A stretch of DNA of 24,452 nt from positions 1 to 24,452 of the forward strand of contig CAYGSU010000062.1 in NCBI GenBank assembly GCA_964352715.1. The letters are read 5' to 3'. Below the pieces are notes generated by a model. It was not told where the DNA came from and searched no databases. It saw nothing but the letters and a program-made list of their open reading frames with translations. Of the stretch, positions 16,049 to 23,313 are shown one piece after another (position 1 is the first letter of the stretch; the number at the start of each line of letters is the position of its first letter). The stretch is from JAVKBW01 sp964352715. Its GTDB lineage: Bacteria > Pseudomonadota > Alphaproteobacteria > UBA8366 > Aestuariispiraceae. Position numbers and translations under genes: made by a program.

Positions 16049-16284
16049 CGTGTTTCCTGTCACTTACTGAAACTGCAAGAATACCTATCGCGACTCGCGT
16101 CAGGGTGCGAGTAATACCGCCAAAAAGCGACAATAAACCGCGTTAAAAGCCAATATTATCAATTTGCACCATCTTCTGTTACCTTGTAACCGGATATTTG
16201 CCGTGGGGCAGCGGCAATCGTTAAGTTGTTCAGGTTTTCCAGCAAGTGATGGGTACGGAAAACCTTTGTTTGGGGCCAGGTAAA
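16049..16284. promoter_or_regulatory. Divergent control region between fliI and ctrA
   Basis: A 236-base AT-richer gap with promoters for both genes. It contains a GACTC (GANTC) site at 16092-16096 that lies in an inverted repeat, ACTCGC/GCGAGT (16093-16112), and a second inverted repeat GTTAC-CTT-GTAAC (16178-16190). A GANTC site in the ctrA promoter is a known control point in Caulobacter. I find no full TTAA-N7-TTAA box. Confidence 0.5.
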
Positions 16285-17007
16285 ATGCGAATTCTTCTCG
16301 TGGAAGACGATCCTTCGACGTCCAAAAGCGTCGAACTGTCTTTGAAGAATGAAGGCTACGTGGTCGATGCCGTAGACCTTGGCGGCGACGGGCTTGAGAT
16401 CGCCAAGATCTACGAATATGACCTGATCATTCTGGACATCATGCTGCCGGACATGACCGGCTACGATGTGCTGCGCCAAATCCGCAACGCCCGGCTGGAA
16501 ACGCCGGTGCTGATCCTGTCCGGCCTGTCGGATCTGGACAACAAGCTGAAAGGCCTGGATACCGGCGCCGACGACTATCTGACAAAACCGTTCGACCAGC
16601 GCGAACTGCTGGCCCGGGTTCAGGCCATCGTGCGGCGGTCGCACGGACATTCGACATCGGAAATCACCTGCGGCCCTCTGGTCATTCACCTCGACCAAAA
16701 AACCGCCGAGGTCGGCGGCGAGGCCGTACCGCTGACCGGCAAGGAATACGGCATTCTTGAACTGCTCGCCCTGCGCAAGGGGGCAACCCTGACCAAGGAA
16801 ATGTTCCTCAACCACCTGTATGGCGGTATGGACGAGCCGGAAGCCAAGATTGTCGATGTCTTCGTATGCAAGCTGCGCAAGAAGCTGTCGAAGGCCTCAT
16901 CCGGCATCAATTTCATCGAAACGGTCTGGGGACGCGGCTATGTTCTGCGCGACCTGAACGAGAAGCCGGAAAACCTGGAAAACCAGAAAAAGCTGAAACG
17001 CGCGTGA
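16285..17007 (+). CDS. ctrA: Master cell-cycle/motility response regulator CtrA
   Basis: OmpR-type transcription factor of 240 residues that in Caulobacter controls replication, division and flagellar genes; in Rhodospirillales it mainly controls motility. The receiver has acidic residues Glu7, Asp8 and Asp9, and the phospho-acceptor Asp51 in DLIILDIMLPDMTGYDV. It ends with the conserved Lys in TKPF. The winged-helix domain carries the near-invariant LTKEMFLNHLYGGMDEP and VCKLRKKL, then IETVWGRGYVLRD. The C-terminus is a long charged tail ending KLKRA and not the Ala-Ala used as a ClpXP degron in Caulobacter. The ATG at 16285 follows CCAGG. It converges with cheR, with only six bases between the stops. 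Confidence 0.96.
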   Translation: MRILLVEDDPSTSKSVELSLKNEGYVVDAVDLGGDGLEIAKIYEYDLIILDIMLPDMTGYDVLRQIRNARLETPVLILSGLSDLDNKLKGLDTGADDYLTKPFDQRELLARVQAIVRRSHGHSTSEITCGPLVIHLDQKTAEVGGEAVPLTGKEYGILELLALRKGATLTKEMFLNHLYGGMDEPEAKIVDVFVCKLRKKLSKASSGINFIETVWGRGYVLRDLNEKPENLENQKKLKRA

Positions 17008-17013
17008 CGGCAA

Positions 17014-17850
17014 TCAGACGCGGGCGAGCGCTGGTGTCCGACCGGCAAGCTGATACATGCCCCGCTGTCCCGGCACCGGCGCAAAGCGGTCAGTGACGCC
17101 GAGCACGGTTTCAACCCCGCCCAGAAACAGGATGCCGTCGTCGGCCAGTTGATCGGCGATTCCGTTCAATACCCGGGCCTTTGTTTCCTGATCGAAATAG
17201 ATCAGCACGTTGCGGCAGAATACGACATCAAACCGGCCAAGCGGCTCTGCCGATTCCAGAAGATTGTGCTGGGTGAAGGTGACCATTGATCGGATTGCCG
17301 GATCAAGCTGCCACTTTTCGTCGATCTGCTGGAAGTACCGGATCAGCGTTCTGATCGGCAGGCCGCGCTGAACTTCGAATTGCGTATACAGACCGGCGCG
17401 TGCCTTGCTCAGCATTTCGGATGAAATGTCGGTTCCTGTAATGTCGACGGTCCAGCCTGCTATCGCTTCACCCGCCCCCCGGATTGTCAGGCACAGTGAA
17501 TACGGTTCCTGACCGCTGGAACACGCCGCGCTCCAGATCCGGATTCTGCCCGATGTCGACCGCGCCTCCATCAGCCCCGGCAATACCACCTTGCTGAATT
17601 GCTCGAACGGACGACGGTCGCGAAAGAACATCGTCTCGTTCGTTGTCATCGCTTCGGTAATCTGTTCGAGCAGTTCCTCGGATGCTCTGTTGCGGACTTC
17701 GCCCAAAAGATCATCCAGCCCGGCGAAGCCGTGCTTGCGGGCAATCGGCGTGAGCCGGGTTTCAAGCAGATAGGCCTTGTCCTTGGAAAGCACGAGGCCG
17801 GAACGCTGCCTCAGCAGCCCTGACAGCAGTTCGAAATCTTCAGATCTCAT
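17014..17850 (-). CDS. cheR: Chemotaxis protein methyltransferase CheR
   Basis: SAM-dependent enzyme that methylates glutamates of chemoreceptors, 278 residues. The N-terminal helical domain is followed by AMTTNETMFFRD, the SAM-binding motif RIWSAACSSGQEPYSL, and FDVVFCRNVLIYFD. The family length is normal. The ATG at 17850 has a GGGAGG seven bases upstream, so the longer TTG-started form (17871) is rejected. It lies 61 bases downstream of a CheY in the same direction. There is no cheB esterase and no receptor gene in the window, so its substrate is encoded elsewhere. Confidence 0.95.
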   Translation of the reverse strand: MRSEDFELLSGLLRQRSGLVLSKDKAYLLETRLTPIARKHGFAGLDDLLGEVRNRASEELLEQITEAMTTNETMFFRDRRPFEQFSKVVLPGLMEARSTSGRIRIWSAACSSGQEPYSLCLTIRGAGEAIAGWTVDITGTDISSEMLSKARAGLYTQFEVQRGLPIRTLIRYFQQIDEKWQLDPAIRSMVTFTQHNLLESAEPLGRFDVVFCRNVLIYFDQETKARVLNGIADQLADDGILFLGGVETVLGVTDRFAPVPGQRGMYQLAGRTPALARV

Positions 17851-17911
17851 CCTACAGCCTCCCGGCGGCAAGACCGGTCAGCCGGCGCCATGCTTGTGGC
17901 GGCAGCAACCA

Positions 17912-18277
17912 TCAGATCAGCCCGACCATCGAGAACTTGCTGTGGATGATGTCACTGTCGAACGGCTTCATGATGTATTCGTCCGCCCCGGCGGCGATTG
18001 CCTGTTTGATATGCTCAACCGTGTTTTCGGTGGTACAGAGGATGACAGCGGTATCGCGCCCGCCCGGCAAACGCCGCAATTCTGTCAGAAATTCGATCCC
18101 GTCCATGACCGGCATTTGCCAGTCAACCAGCACGCCATCGGGAATTGCGCGCTTGCACATGTCCAAAGCCTGCGCGCCGTCTTCCGCCTCACTCACCGAA
18201 AATCCGAGTTCTTCGAGAATTTTCCGGGCGACCATCCGGATGACCCGGGAATCATCGACAATCAGACAGGTTTTCAT
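17912..18277 (-). CDS. cheY: CheY-like single-domain response regulator
   Basis: Stand-alone receiver of 121 residues. Asp8/Asp9 form the acidic pocket, Asp52 in VLVDWQMPVMDGIEF is the phospho-acceptor, TTENTVEHI supplies the conserved Thr, and KPFDSD the Lys. The sequence is of the CheY type common in alphaproteobacteria. Whether it binds the flagellar switch or another target cannot be told. The ATG at 18277 follows GGAG; an open extension upstream to 18337 has no support. It sits between the CheA-like gene and cheR, all in one direction. Confidence 0.92.
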   Translation of the reverse strand: MKTCLIVDDSRVIRMVARKILEELGFSVSEAEDGAQALDMCKRAIPDGVLVDWQMPVMDGIEFLTELRRLPGGRDTAVILCTTENTVEHIKQAIAAGADEYIMKPFDSDIIHSKFSMVGLI

Positions 18278-18424
18278 GCCAATGCTCCGTCCGGATAAGG
18301 GCGCGCCAGTACAGGTCTGTTCCCCGGATGCGTCCATCGTGTATCGCGTGGTTCAAACAATACCTTACGTTACCTTAAACGAAAGTAGATGAGAAAGCGC
18401 AAATCCTGACGCTTCCCACCCCGG
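18278..18424 (-). promoter_or_regulatory. Gap before cheY with 10-base-spaced direct repeats
   Basis: This 147-base stretch separates the CheA-like gene from cheY and may hold a separate cheY-cheR promoter. On the - strand TAAGGT is repeated with four bases between copies (18362-18367 and 18372-18377), one helical turn apart, next to a TTAA. This resembles an activator site and is loosely like a CtrA box, but the match is imperfect. Confidence 0.35.
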
Positions 18425-20377
18425 TCATAGGTGCTCCGCCAGAGCCTGAAGCAGGCCATCCCGGTTGTACTTTTCAACATAGTCTGTGAAACCGGCGCGA
18501 TGACCGCGCTGCATCGCATCCGGCGCAGCACGCGACGAGACGGCGACAACCGGCAGATCGGACCATCTTTCGTCGCTGCGCAATGTTTCCACAAACGCGA
18601 AGCCGCTCATGTCCGGCAGGTCCGTATCGCATAGAATGGCCGCTATATCCGGCCGGCTTTCGCAAAGCTCAAGCGCCTGCTCACCGGTTGCTGCGGTCAG
18701 CACCGCATAGCCCGACGCCAACAGCAACGGTGACAACAGGTTGCGGATATAGGCGCTGTTGTCGACCAGCAGCACCTGTTTTGCATCTGCCTGAACCGGC
18801 AGAGCCGCCTCGCGGACAGGCGCCAGTGGCTTACCCTGCTGTTTCTTTCCGGCGCAATAGTACGCAGCGTCGATGATTTCAGTCAGCTTGTCGGACAGAA
18901 CCGCGCTTCCCAGCAAGCCCGGTCCAGCGGTAAACGGCTGAAGGGCGACCCGTGTATCAACGATATCGAACACCTCATCGACCACCAGCCCGACCGGCCG
19001 ATCCGGCGTGCCGATAACAAGAACCGGCTTTCTTCCGCTTTGCGGCAGGTCGATATCTTTGCCGATCGTCACCAGTGACAACGACTGGCCGCCATAGGGA
19101 ACCGTGACGCCGGTATCGTCTATTTCCACATCGTCGAAATCGACTTCTTCAAGGCGAACAATCTGTGTCAGCGGTGCGGCCATCGGCCTGTCTCCACCGA
19201 CCCGAAACAGCAGGTAGGCTTCGGGATGGTTACCGATTGCCGGCGGATCGTTTCGCGAGGACAGGGCAAGCGGCGCGAAAGCGCCCGGCTGCAGCACCAT
19301 CACGACCGAGCCATCGTCCAGAACCGCGCTGCCGGCATAATAGGGAATACTGCGGATTACCGAGGCCACGGGTTGAACGAGGATGGTTTCGGTATTCAGC
19401 ACTGCATCGACAACAAGCCCGTATCGGGCATCGCCCTGTTTCAGGACGACAACAAAGTCGTCTGAAGCCCCGGTTGTATCGTCTTCTTTTTCTGCATCCA
19501 GGCCGAACAACGAGGCAAGATTGATCAGGGGCAGAATCCGGTCGCCCCGCCGCAGCACGGCCGCCGTCCGCAGATGTTCAACCGTATTATCGGAAGCCTC
19601 GCCAACCGACACGATCTCGGCAATTCCGGTCTGGGGAATGGCGAAACGCTGGCCCCGGCATTGCACAACAAGCGCGACGGCAAGCGGTTTCGACTGCGCC
19701 TGAAGCACCCCCTGACGCAGACCGGTCGTGACCTCCGACAGCCGCCGCAGGGATGCCTGCATCGCCCCGTCTTCCCGATGACGCAGAATATCCATCAACT
19801 GGTTACGGGTTGCGCCCAGTTCGGAAACCATCCGCATAAGGTTTTCAAGCACTTTCCGCTTCACCCGCACCGTGTCAGGATCGCCAGCGGGGTCGGTTTG
19901 CGCCTGCTCCGGCGTTTGTTTCGGCGTCGGTTCAGGCGGCGGTGCCGCCTTTGTCGACGGCGGCGCACCGGTCTGCACGCCGGGGCTGACACGGCCGGTT
20001 TCGGCGAGGCTTGCCAGCCCTTCCACCAGCCGGTCTCTATCTTTGTTGCGGCCGGGTTCTTCGCCCGTTTCGCGCAGATGTGCGAGGCTATCCCCGATAC
20101 GGTCAAACGCGGTCTGAATCAGCCCGTGCACGTCGCCGGTCATGGCAATGTCGCCGGTGCGCAAGCCATCGACCACAGCGTCGGCAGCCCGGGCGAGCGA
20201 TTCCAGGTCAGGCAGGTTCAGAAAACTGCTTGTGCCGCCGATCATCCGAAGCAGCGCGTGAATCTCATCCAGCAGATCAGAATCGCCGGGATCGCGCTCA
20301 AGCGCCGCCAGATCGCTATCGAGCCGCGCCATCCTTTCGGATGTTTCGGTCAGAAATTCGTCGAGAAGATCGTCCAT
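18425..20377 (-). CDS. Kinase-less CheA-like scaffold: degenerate HPt, P3-like, two CheW-like domains, REC
   Basis: Protein of 650 residues with a CheA plan but no kinase. Residues 1-110 match the CheA HPt domain from MDDLLDEFLTETSE onward, but where the active His stands in HTIKGTS this protein has RMIGGTS: Arg44 for His and Gly47 for Lys. A Pro-rich linker (about 130-165) leads to a CheA dimerisation-like segment (168-228, MVSELGATRNQL). The next residues are already a CheW-like domain (230-370, GQRFAIPQTGIAEIV), so the whole ATP-binding domain with its N and G boxes is absent. A second CheW-like domain (385-505) and a receiver (533-650; Asp539, Asn540, Asp584, Ser614, Lys636) follow. The ATG at 20377 matches the usual CheA start. 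It probably serves as a scaffold or phosphate acceptor; function unproven. Confidence 0.85.
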   Translation of the reverse strand: MDDLLDEFLTETSERMARLDSDLAALERDPGDSDLLDEIHALLRMIGGTSSFLNLPDLESLARAADAVVDGLRTGDIAMTGDVHGLIQTAFDRIGDSLAHLRETGEEPGRNKDRDRLVEGLASLAETGRVSPGVQTGAPPSTKAAPPPEPTPKQTPEQAQTDPAGDPDTVRVKRKVLENLMRMVSELGATRNQLMDILRHREDGAMQASLRRLSEVTTGLRQGVLQAQSKPLAVALVVQCRGQRFAIPQTGIAEIVSVGEASDNTVEHLRTAAVLRRGDRILPLINLASLFGLDAEKEDDTTGASDDFVVVLKQGDARYGLVVDAVLNTETILVQPVASVIRSIPYYAGSAVLDDGSVVMVLQPGAFAPLALSSRNDPPAIGNHPEAYLLFRVGGDRPMAAPLTQIVRLEEVDFDDVEIDDTGVTVPYGGQSLSLVTIGKDIDLPQSGRKPVLVIGTPDRPVGLVVDEVFDIVDTRVALQPFTAGPGLLGSAVLSDKLTEIIDAAYYCAGKKQQGKPLAPVREAALPVQADAKQVLLVDNSAYIRNLLSPLLLASGYAVLTAATGEQALELCESRPDIAAILCDTDLPDMSGFAFVETLRSDERWSDLPVVAVSSRAAPDAMQRGHRAGFTDYVEKYNRDGLLQALAEHL

Positions 20378-20461
20378 GCAGAAGCCCGTCGGTCGCTTGC
20401 CGTTTACAACAACAGGCAAAGCTTACGGGAAAGAGGCAGGAAAAGGCCAGCATAACAGACG

Positions 20462-21118
20462 TCATTCACCGGGCAGAACGACCCTGATAATTACTGAGTC
20501 CTGCGCCGTTTCAACGGTGATCCGGCCGCCTGATTCCGCCACCAGAAACCGCAGATAGGCGGCGTGCACCTTGTTTGCCGATACATCATCGTCATCCTGT
20601 GCGCCGGCTGCGATCTGCTCGGCGATTTCGTCGCGAAGCTTTGCCTGTGCGCCGCGTGCGGATACGGAAATTTCCGACGGGCCGGCGGTGATCGACAGTC
20701 TTCCGCCCCGCAATAGCGACGCCGCCGCGATTTCCACGGCCAGCAGCAGGCACTTTCCGGCCCCCTGTTTCTGCAAAACCGCTTCGCTGCCATCAACCGA
20801 CCAGAGGCTTGAAACAGGCGATTTTTCAAGATAGCCGTCAACGGTGGCCTTCAGCATATCGAGGCCGATCGGCGTTCGGCCGGCATGGCCGTAGGCAAGG
20901 CGATAGAATTGCAGTTTCCGGGCCGCCCGGCTGGAACTGTCGGACAGCAGCGCCAGTGTTTCAGGGTCTGCGCCACCGGATTCGCCGAGCATCTCGATGC
21001 CGTTGGAAAATCCGCCAACCGGGCCAACCAGCTCGTGAACAAGGCGCGACGCCAGAAGTTCAGCAAATTCAGTCACTTTGGGCATCGGTGTTCCCGGAGG
21101 ATTACTAGGTAGTTCCAT
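20462..21118 (-). CDS. chpT: Histidine phosphotransferase ChpT
   Basis: Dimeric phosphotransferase that, by family knowledge, passes phosphate from CckA to CtrA and CpdR. The 218 residues contain the signature ASRLVHELVGPVGGFSNGIE with the phospho-acceptor His28. The HisKA-like hairpin and a degenerate HATPase-like domain without ATP-binding boxes follow, as usual for ChpT. The ATG at 21118 has a GGGAG eight bases upstream; an ATG at 21085 is a possible alternative. It is 84 bases upstream of the CheA-like gene in the same direction, so it probably heads an operon. Its target ctrA lies about 4 kb away, and cckA is not in the window. Confidence 0.92.
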   Translation of the reverse strand: MELPSNPPGTPMPKVTEFAELLASRLVHELVGPVGGFSNGIEMLGESGGADPETLALLSDSSSRAARKLQFYRLAYGHAGRTPIGLDMLKATVDGYLEKSPVSSLWSVDGSEAVLQKQGAGKCLLLAVEIAAASLLRGGRLSITAGPSEISVSARGAQAKLRDEIAEQIAAGAQDDDDVSANKVHAAYLRFLVAESGGRITVETAQDSVIIRVVLPGE

Positions 21119-21262
21119 CAAGCATACTCCCGAGGTTTTTCCCACCGTCAAATCCAGTATGCGCGCGAAGGCGTTAACATATCCTTTCCGGATCGCATTT
21201 AACGGCGATTTTCTTGCACCGGCCAATGGGATACGCTGGTAATGCAAAAAGGAGGCCCGATT
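21119..21262. promoter_or_regulatory. Divergent control region between chpT and the DUF3553 gene
   Basis: A 144-base gap that should hold promoters in both directions. It contains two TTAAC elements on the + strand (21174-21178 and 21199-21203), which could be CtrA-like half-sites, but their spacing does not fit the canonical box. No inverted repeat of note was seen. Confidence 0.35.
21249..21255 (+). promoter_or_regulatory. Ribosome binding site that fixes a TTG start
   Basis: AAGGAGG, a perfect Shine-Dalgarno, lies seven bases before TTG at 21263. An in-frame ATG at 21242 is upstream of this site, so it would place the ribosome site inside the gene. The TTG is therefore the likely start. 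Confidence 0.8.
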
Positions 21263-21454
21263 TTGACCAATCCGTCCCTGCATGGCCTTGCTCCGGGCAT
21301 CTATGTCAGAAACGCCGCCGCGCCTGACTGGGGCGACGGGCAGGTTCAGTCTGCAATCGGCACCAAGGTAACAGTGAATTTCGAGAATTGCGGCAAGGTG
21401 GTGGTCGATGCCTCGGTCGTTTCCCTGCAGATTATCGATCCGTCCGGCGATTGA
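21263..21454 (+). CDS. Small DUF3553 family protein
   Basis: Protein of 63 residues, function unknown. The core GLAPGIYVRNAAAPDWGDGQ, then VQSAIGTKVTVNFENCGKVV, matches the DUF3553 pattern of a short beta-rich domain. The rhythm of a Val-containing strand, then WG-GQV, then VTVNFE-GK resembles the Tudor-like C-terminal domain of UvrD/PcrA helicases, which contacts RNA polymerase. That resemblance is my inference. It starts at TTG with a perfect Shine-Dalgarno and is divergent from chpT. A 125-base gap with no recognisable feature separates it from the next gene. Confidence 0.82.
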   Translation: MTNPSLHGLAPGIYVRNAAAPDWGDGQVQSAIGTKVTVNFENCGKVVVDASVVSLQIIDPSGD

Positions 21455-21579
21455 CGCCGCCGCTCGCGAATGGCATTGCCCGGTCGTAACCGGATCAGTG
21501 AATGACGCGGACCGTACAGTGCCGAAGCTGTAAGACGGTCAGGATGCGGCGCAAATGAGACAAAGTGATTGAGAGTCCG

Positions 21580-23292
21580 ATGGCTGAAGACGATGGGCAG
21601 GTGAAGAAATTCCGCAATCCCGGATTCGGGCGGCGCAAGACGGTGCCGTTCTCGAAGGGGCGGCAAATGGACCCGAAAGCCGTCGAAGAGGTCAAGGCGT
21701 TGCTGGGCGACAGGCCGCGCGACCGCGACCTGCTGATCGAACACCTGCATCTGATTCAGGACGAGTACGGCCACCTTTCCGCTGACCATATGAACGCCCT
21801 TGCGATTGAAATGCGGATCGCGATGGCGGAAGTTTACGAAGTCGCCTCGTTCTACGCGCATTTCGATCTCGTGCTGGAAGGCGATGCGGCTCCGCCGCCG
21901 CTGACCATCCGGGTCTGCGATTCCCTGTCCTGCGAACTGGCCGGCGCGCAAGCGCTGCTGAAAGACCTGCCCGACGCCGTCGGCAAGAATGTCCGCGTCA
22001 TCCGCGCGCCCTGCATGGGCCGCTGCCATGTCGCCCCGGTCGCCGAAGTCGGCCACTATCACGCCACCAACGCCACGGTGGACAGCATCGCCGAAGCGGT
22101 ATCGACCGGCCACACCCATGCCGAAATTCCCGATTACCTGGGTTTCGAGGATTATGTCGCAGGCGGCGGTTACGCCCTTTTAAAAGACTGCCTGTCCGGC
22201 AAGCGGACCTTCGAGGAGATGGCCGACACGATTGAGGCGTCCGGCCTGCGCGGCCTTGGCGGCGCGGGGTTCCCGACCGGCAAGAAATGGAAGATTGTCC
22301 GTGGCACGCCCGGCCCGCGCCTGATGACCATCAACGGCGACGAAGGCGAACCCGGCACGATCAAGGACCATCACTATCTGACCCGCGACCCGCACCGCTT
22401 CATCGAAGGCGCGCTGATCGGCGCATGGGCGGTGGAGGCGGAAGCCGTCTACGTCTACATGCGCGACGAATACCCGGATGTGCTGCATATTCTGCAAAAG
22501 GAAATGGACCGGGTAACCAGGGAAGGCCTCGCCGATCATACGAAGCTGATCCTGCGGCGCGGCGCCGGCGCGTATATCTGCGGCGAGGAATCCGCGATGA
22601 TCGAAAGCATCGAAGGCAAGCGCGGCCTGCCCCGCCACCGCCCGCCCTATGTGGCGCAGGTCGGCATTTTCGGCAAACCGACTTTGGTCAACAATGTGGA
22701 AACCGTGTTCTGGGTTCGCGAAATCATCGAAAAGGGCGCGGACTGGTTCAAGGGCCATGGCCGCAACGGCCGCACAGGGTTGCGCTCGTTCTCGGTTTCA
22801 GGCCGGGTGAAAGACCCGGGCGTGAAACTCGCCCCGGCGGGCATCACGATCCGCGAGCTGATCGACGAATATTGCGGCGGCATGCTCGACGGCCACGCCT
22901 TCAAGGCGTATCTGCCGGGCGGCGCGTCGGGCGGCATCCTGCCCGCCAGCATGGGCGACATTCCGATGGATTTCGACACCATCCAGAAAGACGCGAACCA
23001 CGCCTTTATCGGCTCGGCCGCCGTGATGGTGCTGTCGGACAAGGACAGCGTGATCGACGCGGCGCTGAACATCATGCGGTTTTTTGAAGACGAAAGCTGC
23101 GGCCAGTGCACGCCGTGCCGGGTCGGCACCGAAAAGGCCGTCAAGCTGATGGCGCAGAAGACGTGGGACAGGCCGCTGCTGGAAGAACTGGCGAAGGCGA
23201 TGATGGATGCCTCCATCTGCGGCCTCGGCCAGGCCGCCCCCAACCCGCTTCTGTGTGTGCTGGAATATTTCCCGGATGATGTGCCGGCCTGA
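21580..23292 (+). CDS. NAD-dependent formate dehydrogenase beta subunit, NuoE-NuoF fusion
   Basis: Diaphorase-type subunit that passes electrons between an Fe-S partner and NAD. The 570 residues join a NuoE-like thioredoxin-fold domain to a NuoF-like domain. The first has a [2Fe-2S] ligand set Cys113, Cys118, Cys145 and Cys149. The second has the FMN loop GLRGLGGAGFPTGKKW, NADH-binding ICGEESAMIESIEGKRG, and the [4Fe-4S] ligands in SCGQCTPCRVGT plus the later Cys in SICGLG. Length and fusion match the beta subunit of Methylobacterium-type FDH1 (about 572 residues as I recall). The ATG at 21580 follows GAGAG. No molybdenum/tungsten alpha subunit is next to it: the downstream gene is on the other strand. 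Confidence 0.9.
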   Translation: MAEDDGQVKKFRNPGFGRRKTVPFSKGRQMDPKAVEEVKALLGDRPRDRDLLIEHLHLIQDEYGHLSADHMNALAIEMRIAMAEVYEVASFYAHFDLVLEGDAAPPPLTIRVCDSLSCELAGAQALLKDLPDAVGKNVRVIRAPCMGRCHVAPVAEVGHYHATNATVDSIAEAVSTGHTHAEIPDYLGFEDYVAGGGYALLKDCLSGKRTFEEMADTIEASGLRGLGGAGFPTGKKWKIVRGTPGPRLMTINGDEGEPGTIKDHHYLTRDPHRFIEGALIGAWAVEAEAVYVYMRDEYPDVLHILQKEMDRVTREGLADHTKLILRRGAGAYICGEESAMIESIEGKRGLPRHRPPYVAQVGIFGKPTLVNNVETVFWVREIIEKGADWFKGHGRNGRTGLRSFSVSGRVKDPGVKLAPAGITIRELIDEYCGGMLDGHAFKAYLPGGASGGILPASMGDIPMDFDTIQKDANHAFIGSAAVMVLSDKDSVIDAALNIMRFFEDESCGQCTPCRVGTEKAVKLMAQKTWDRPLLEELAKAMMDASICGLGQAAPNPLLCVLEYFPDDVPA

Positions 23293-23313
23293 TCCAAACG
23301 GTCAGACAACCAG

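Noticed and set aside
18425..20377. Frameshift or deletion artefact as the reason for the missing kinase domain
   Set aside because: The frame is uninterrupted through all remaining domains, the joint between the P3-like and CheW-like domains is clean, and the HPt site is independently degenerate. A lineage feature is more likely, though only homologues can settle it.
19574..20455. 293-codon + strand frame opposite the CheA-like gene, rich in Arg
   Set aside because: Arg-rich repeats come from the antisense of the Pro/Ala-rich linker of the CheA-like protein.
21455..21579. Small gene or RNA between the DUF3553 and formate dehydrogenase genes
   Set aside because: The 125 bases show no tRNA-like fold, no good small reading frame with a ribosome site, and no clear hairpin; it is probably a leader and promoter.
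23293..23313. Terminator between the formate dehydrogenase subunit and DUF1330 genes
   Set aside because: The 21-base gap has no stem-loop or T run that I can see.
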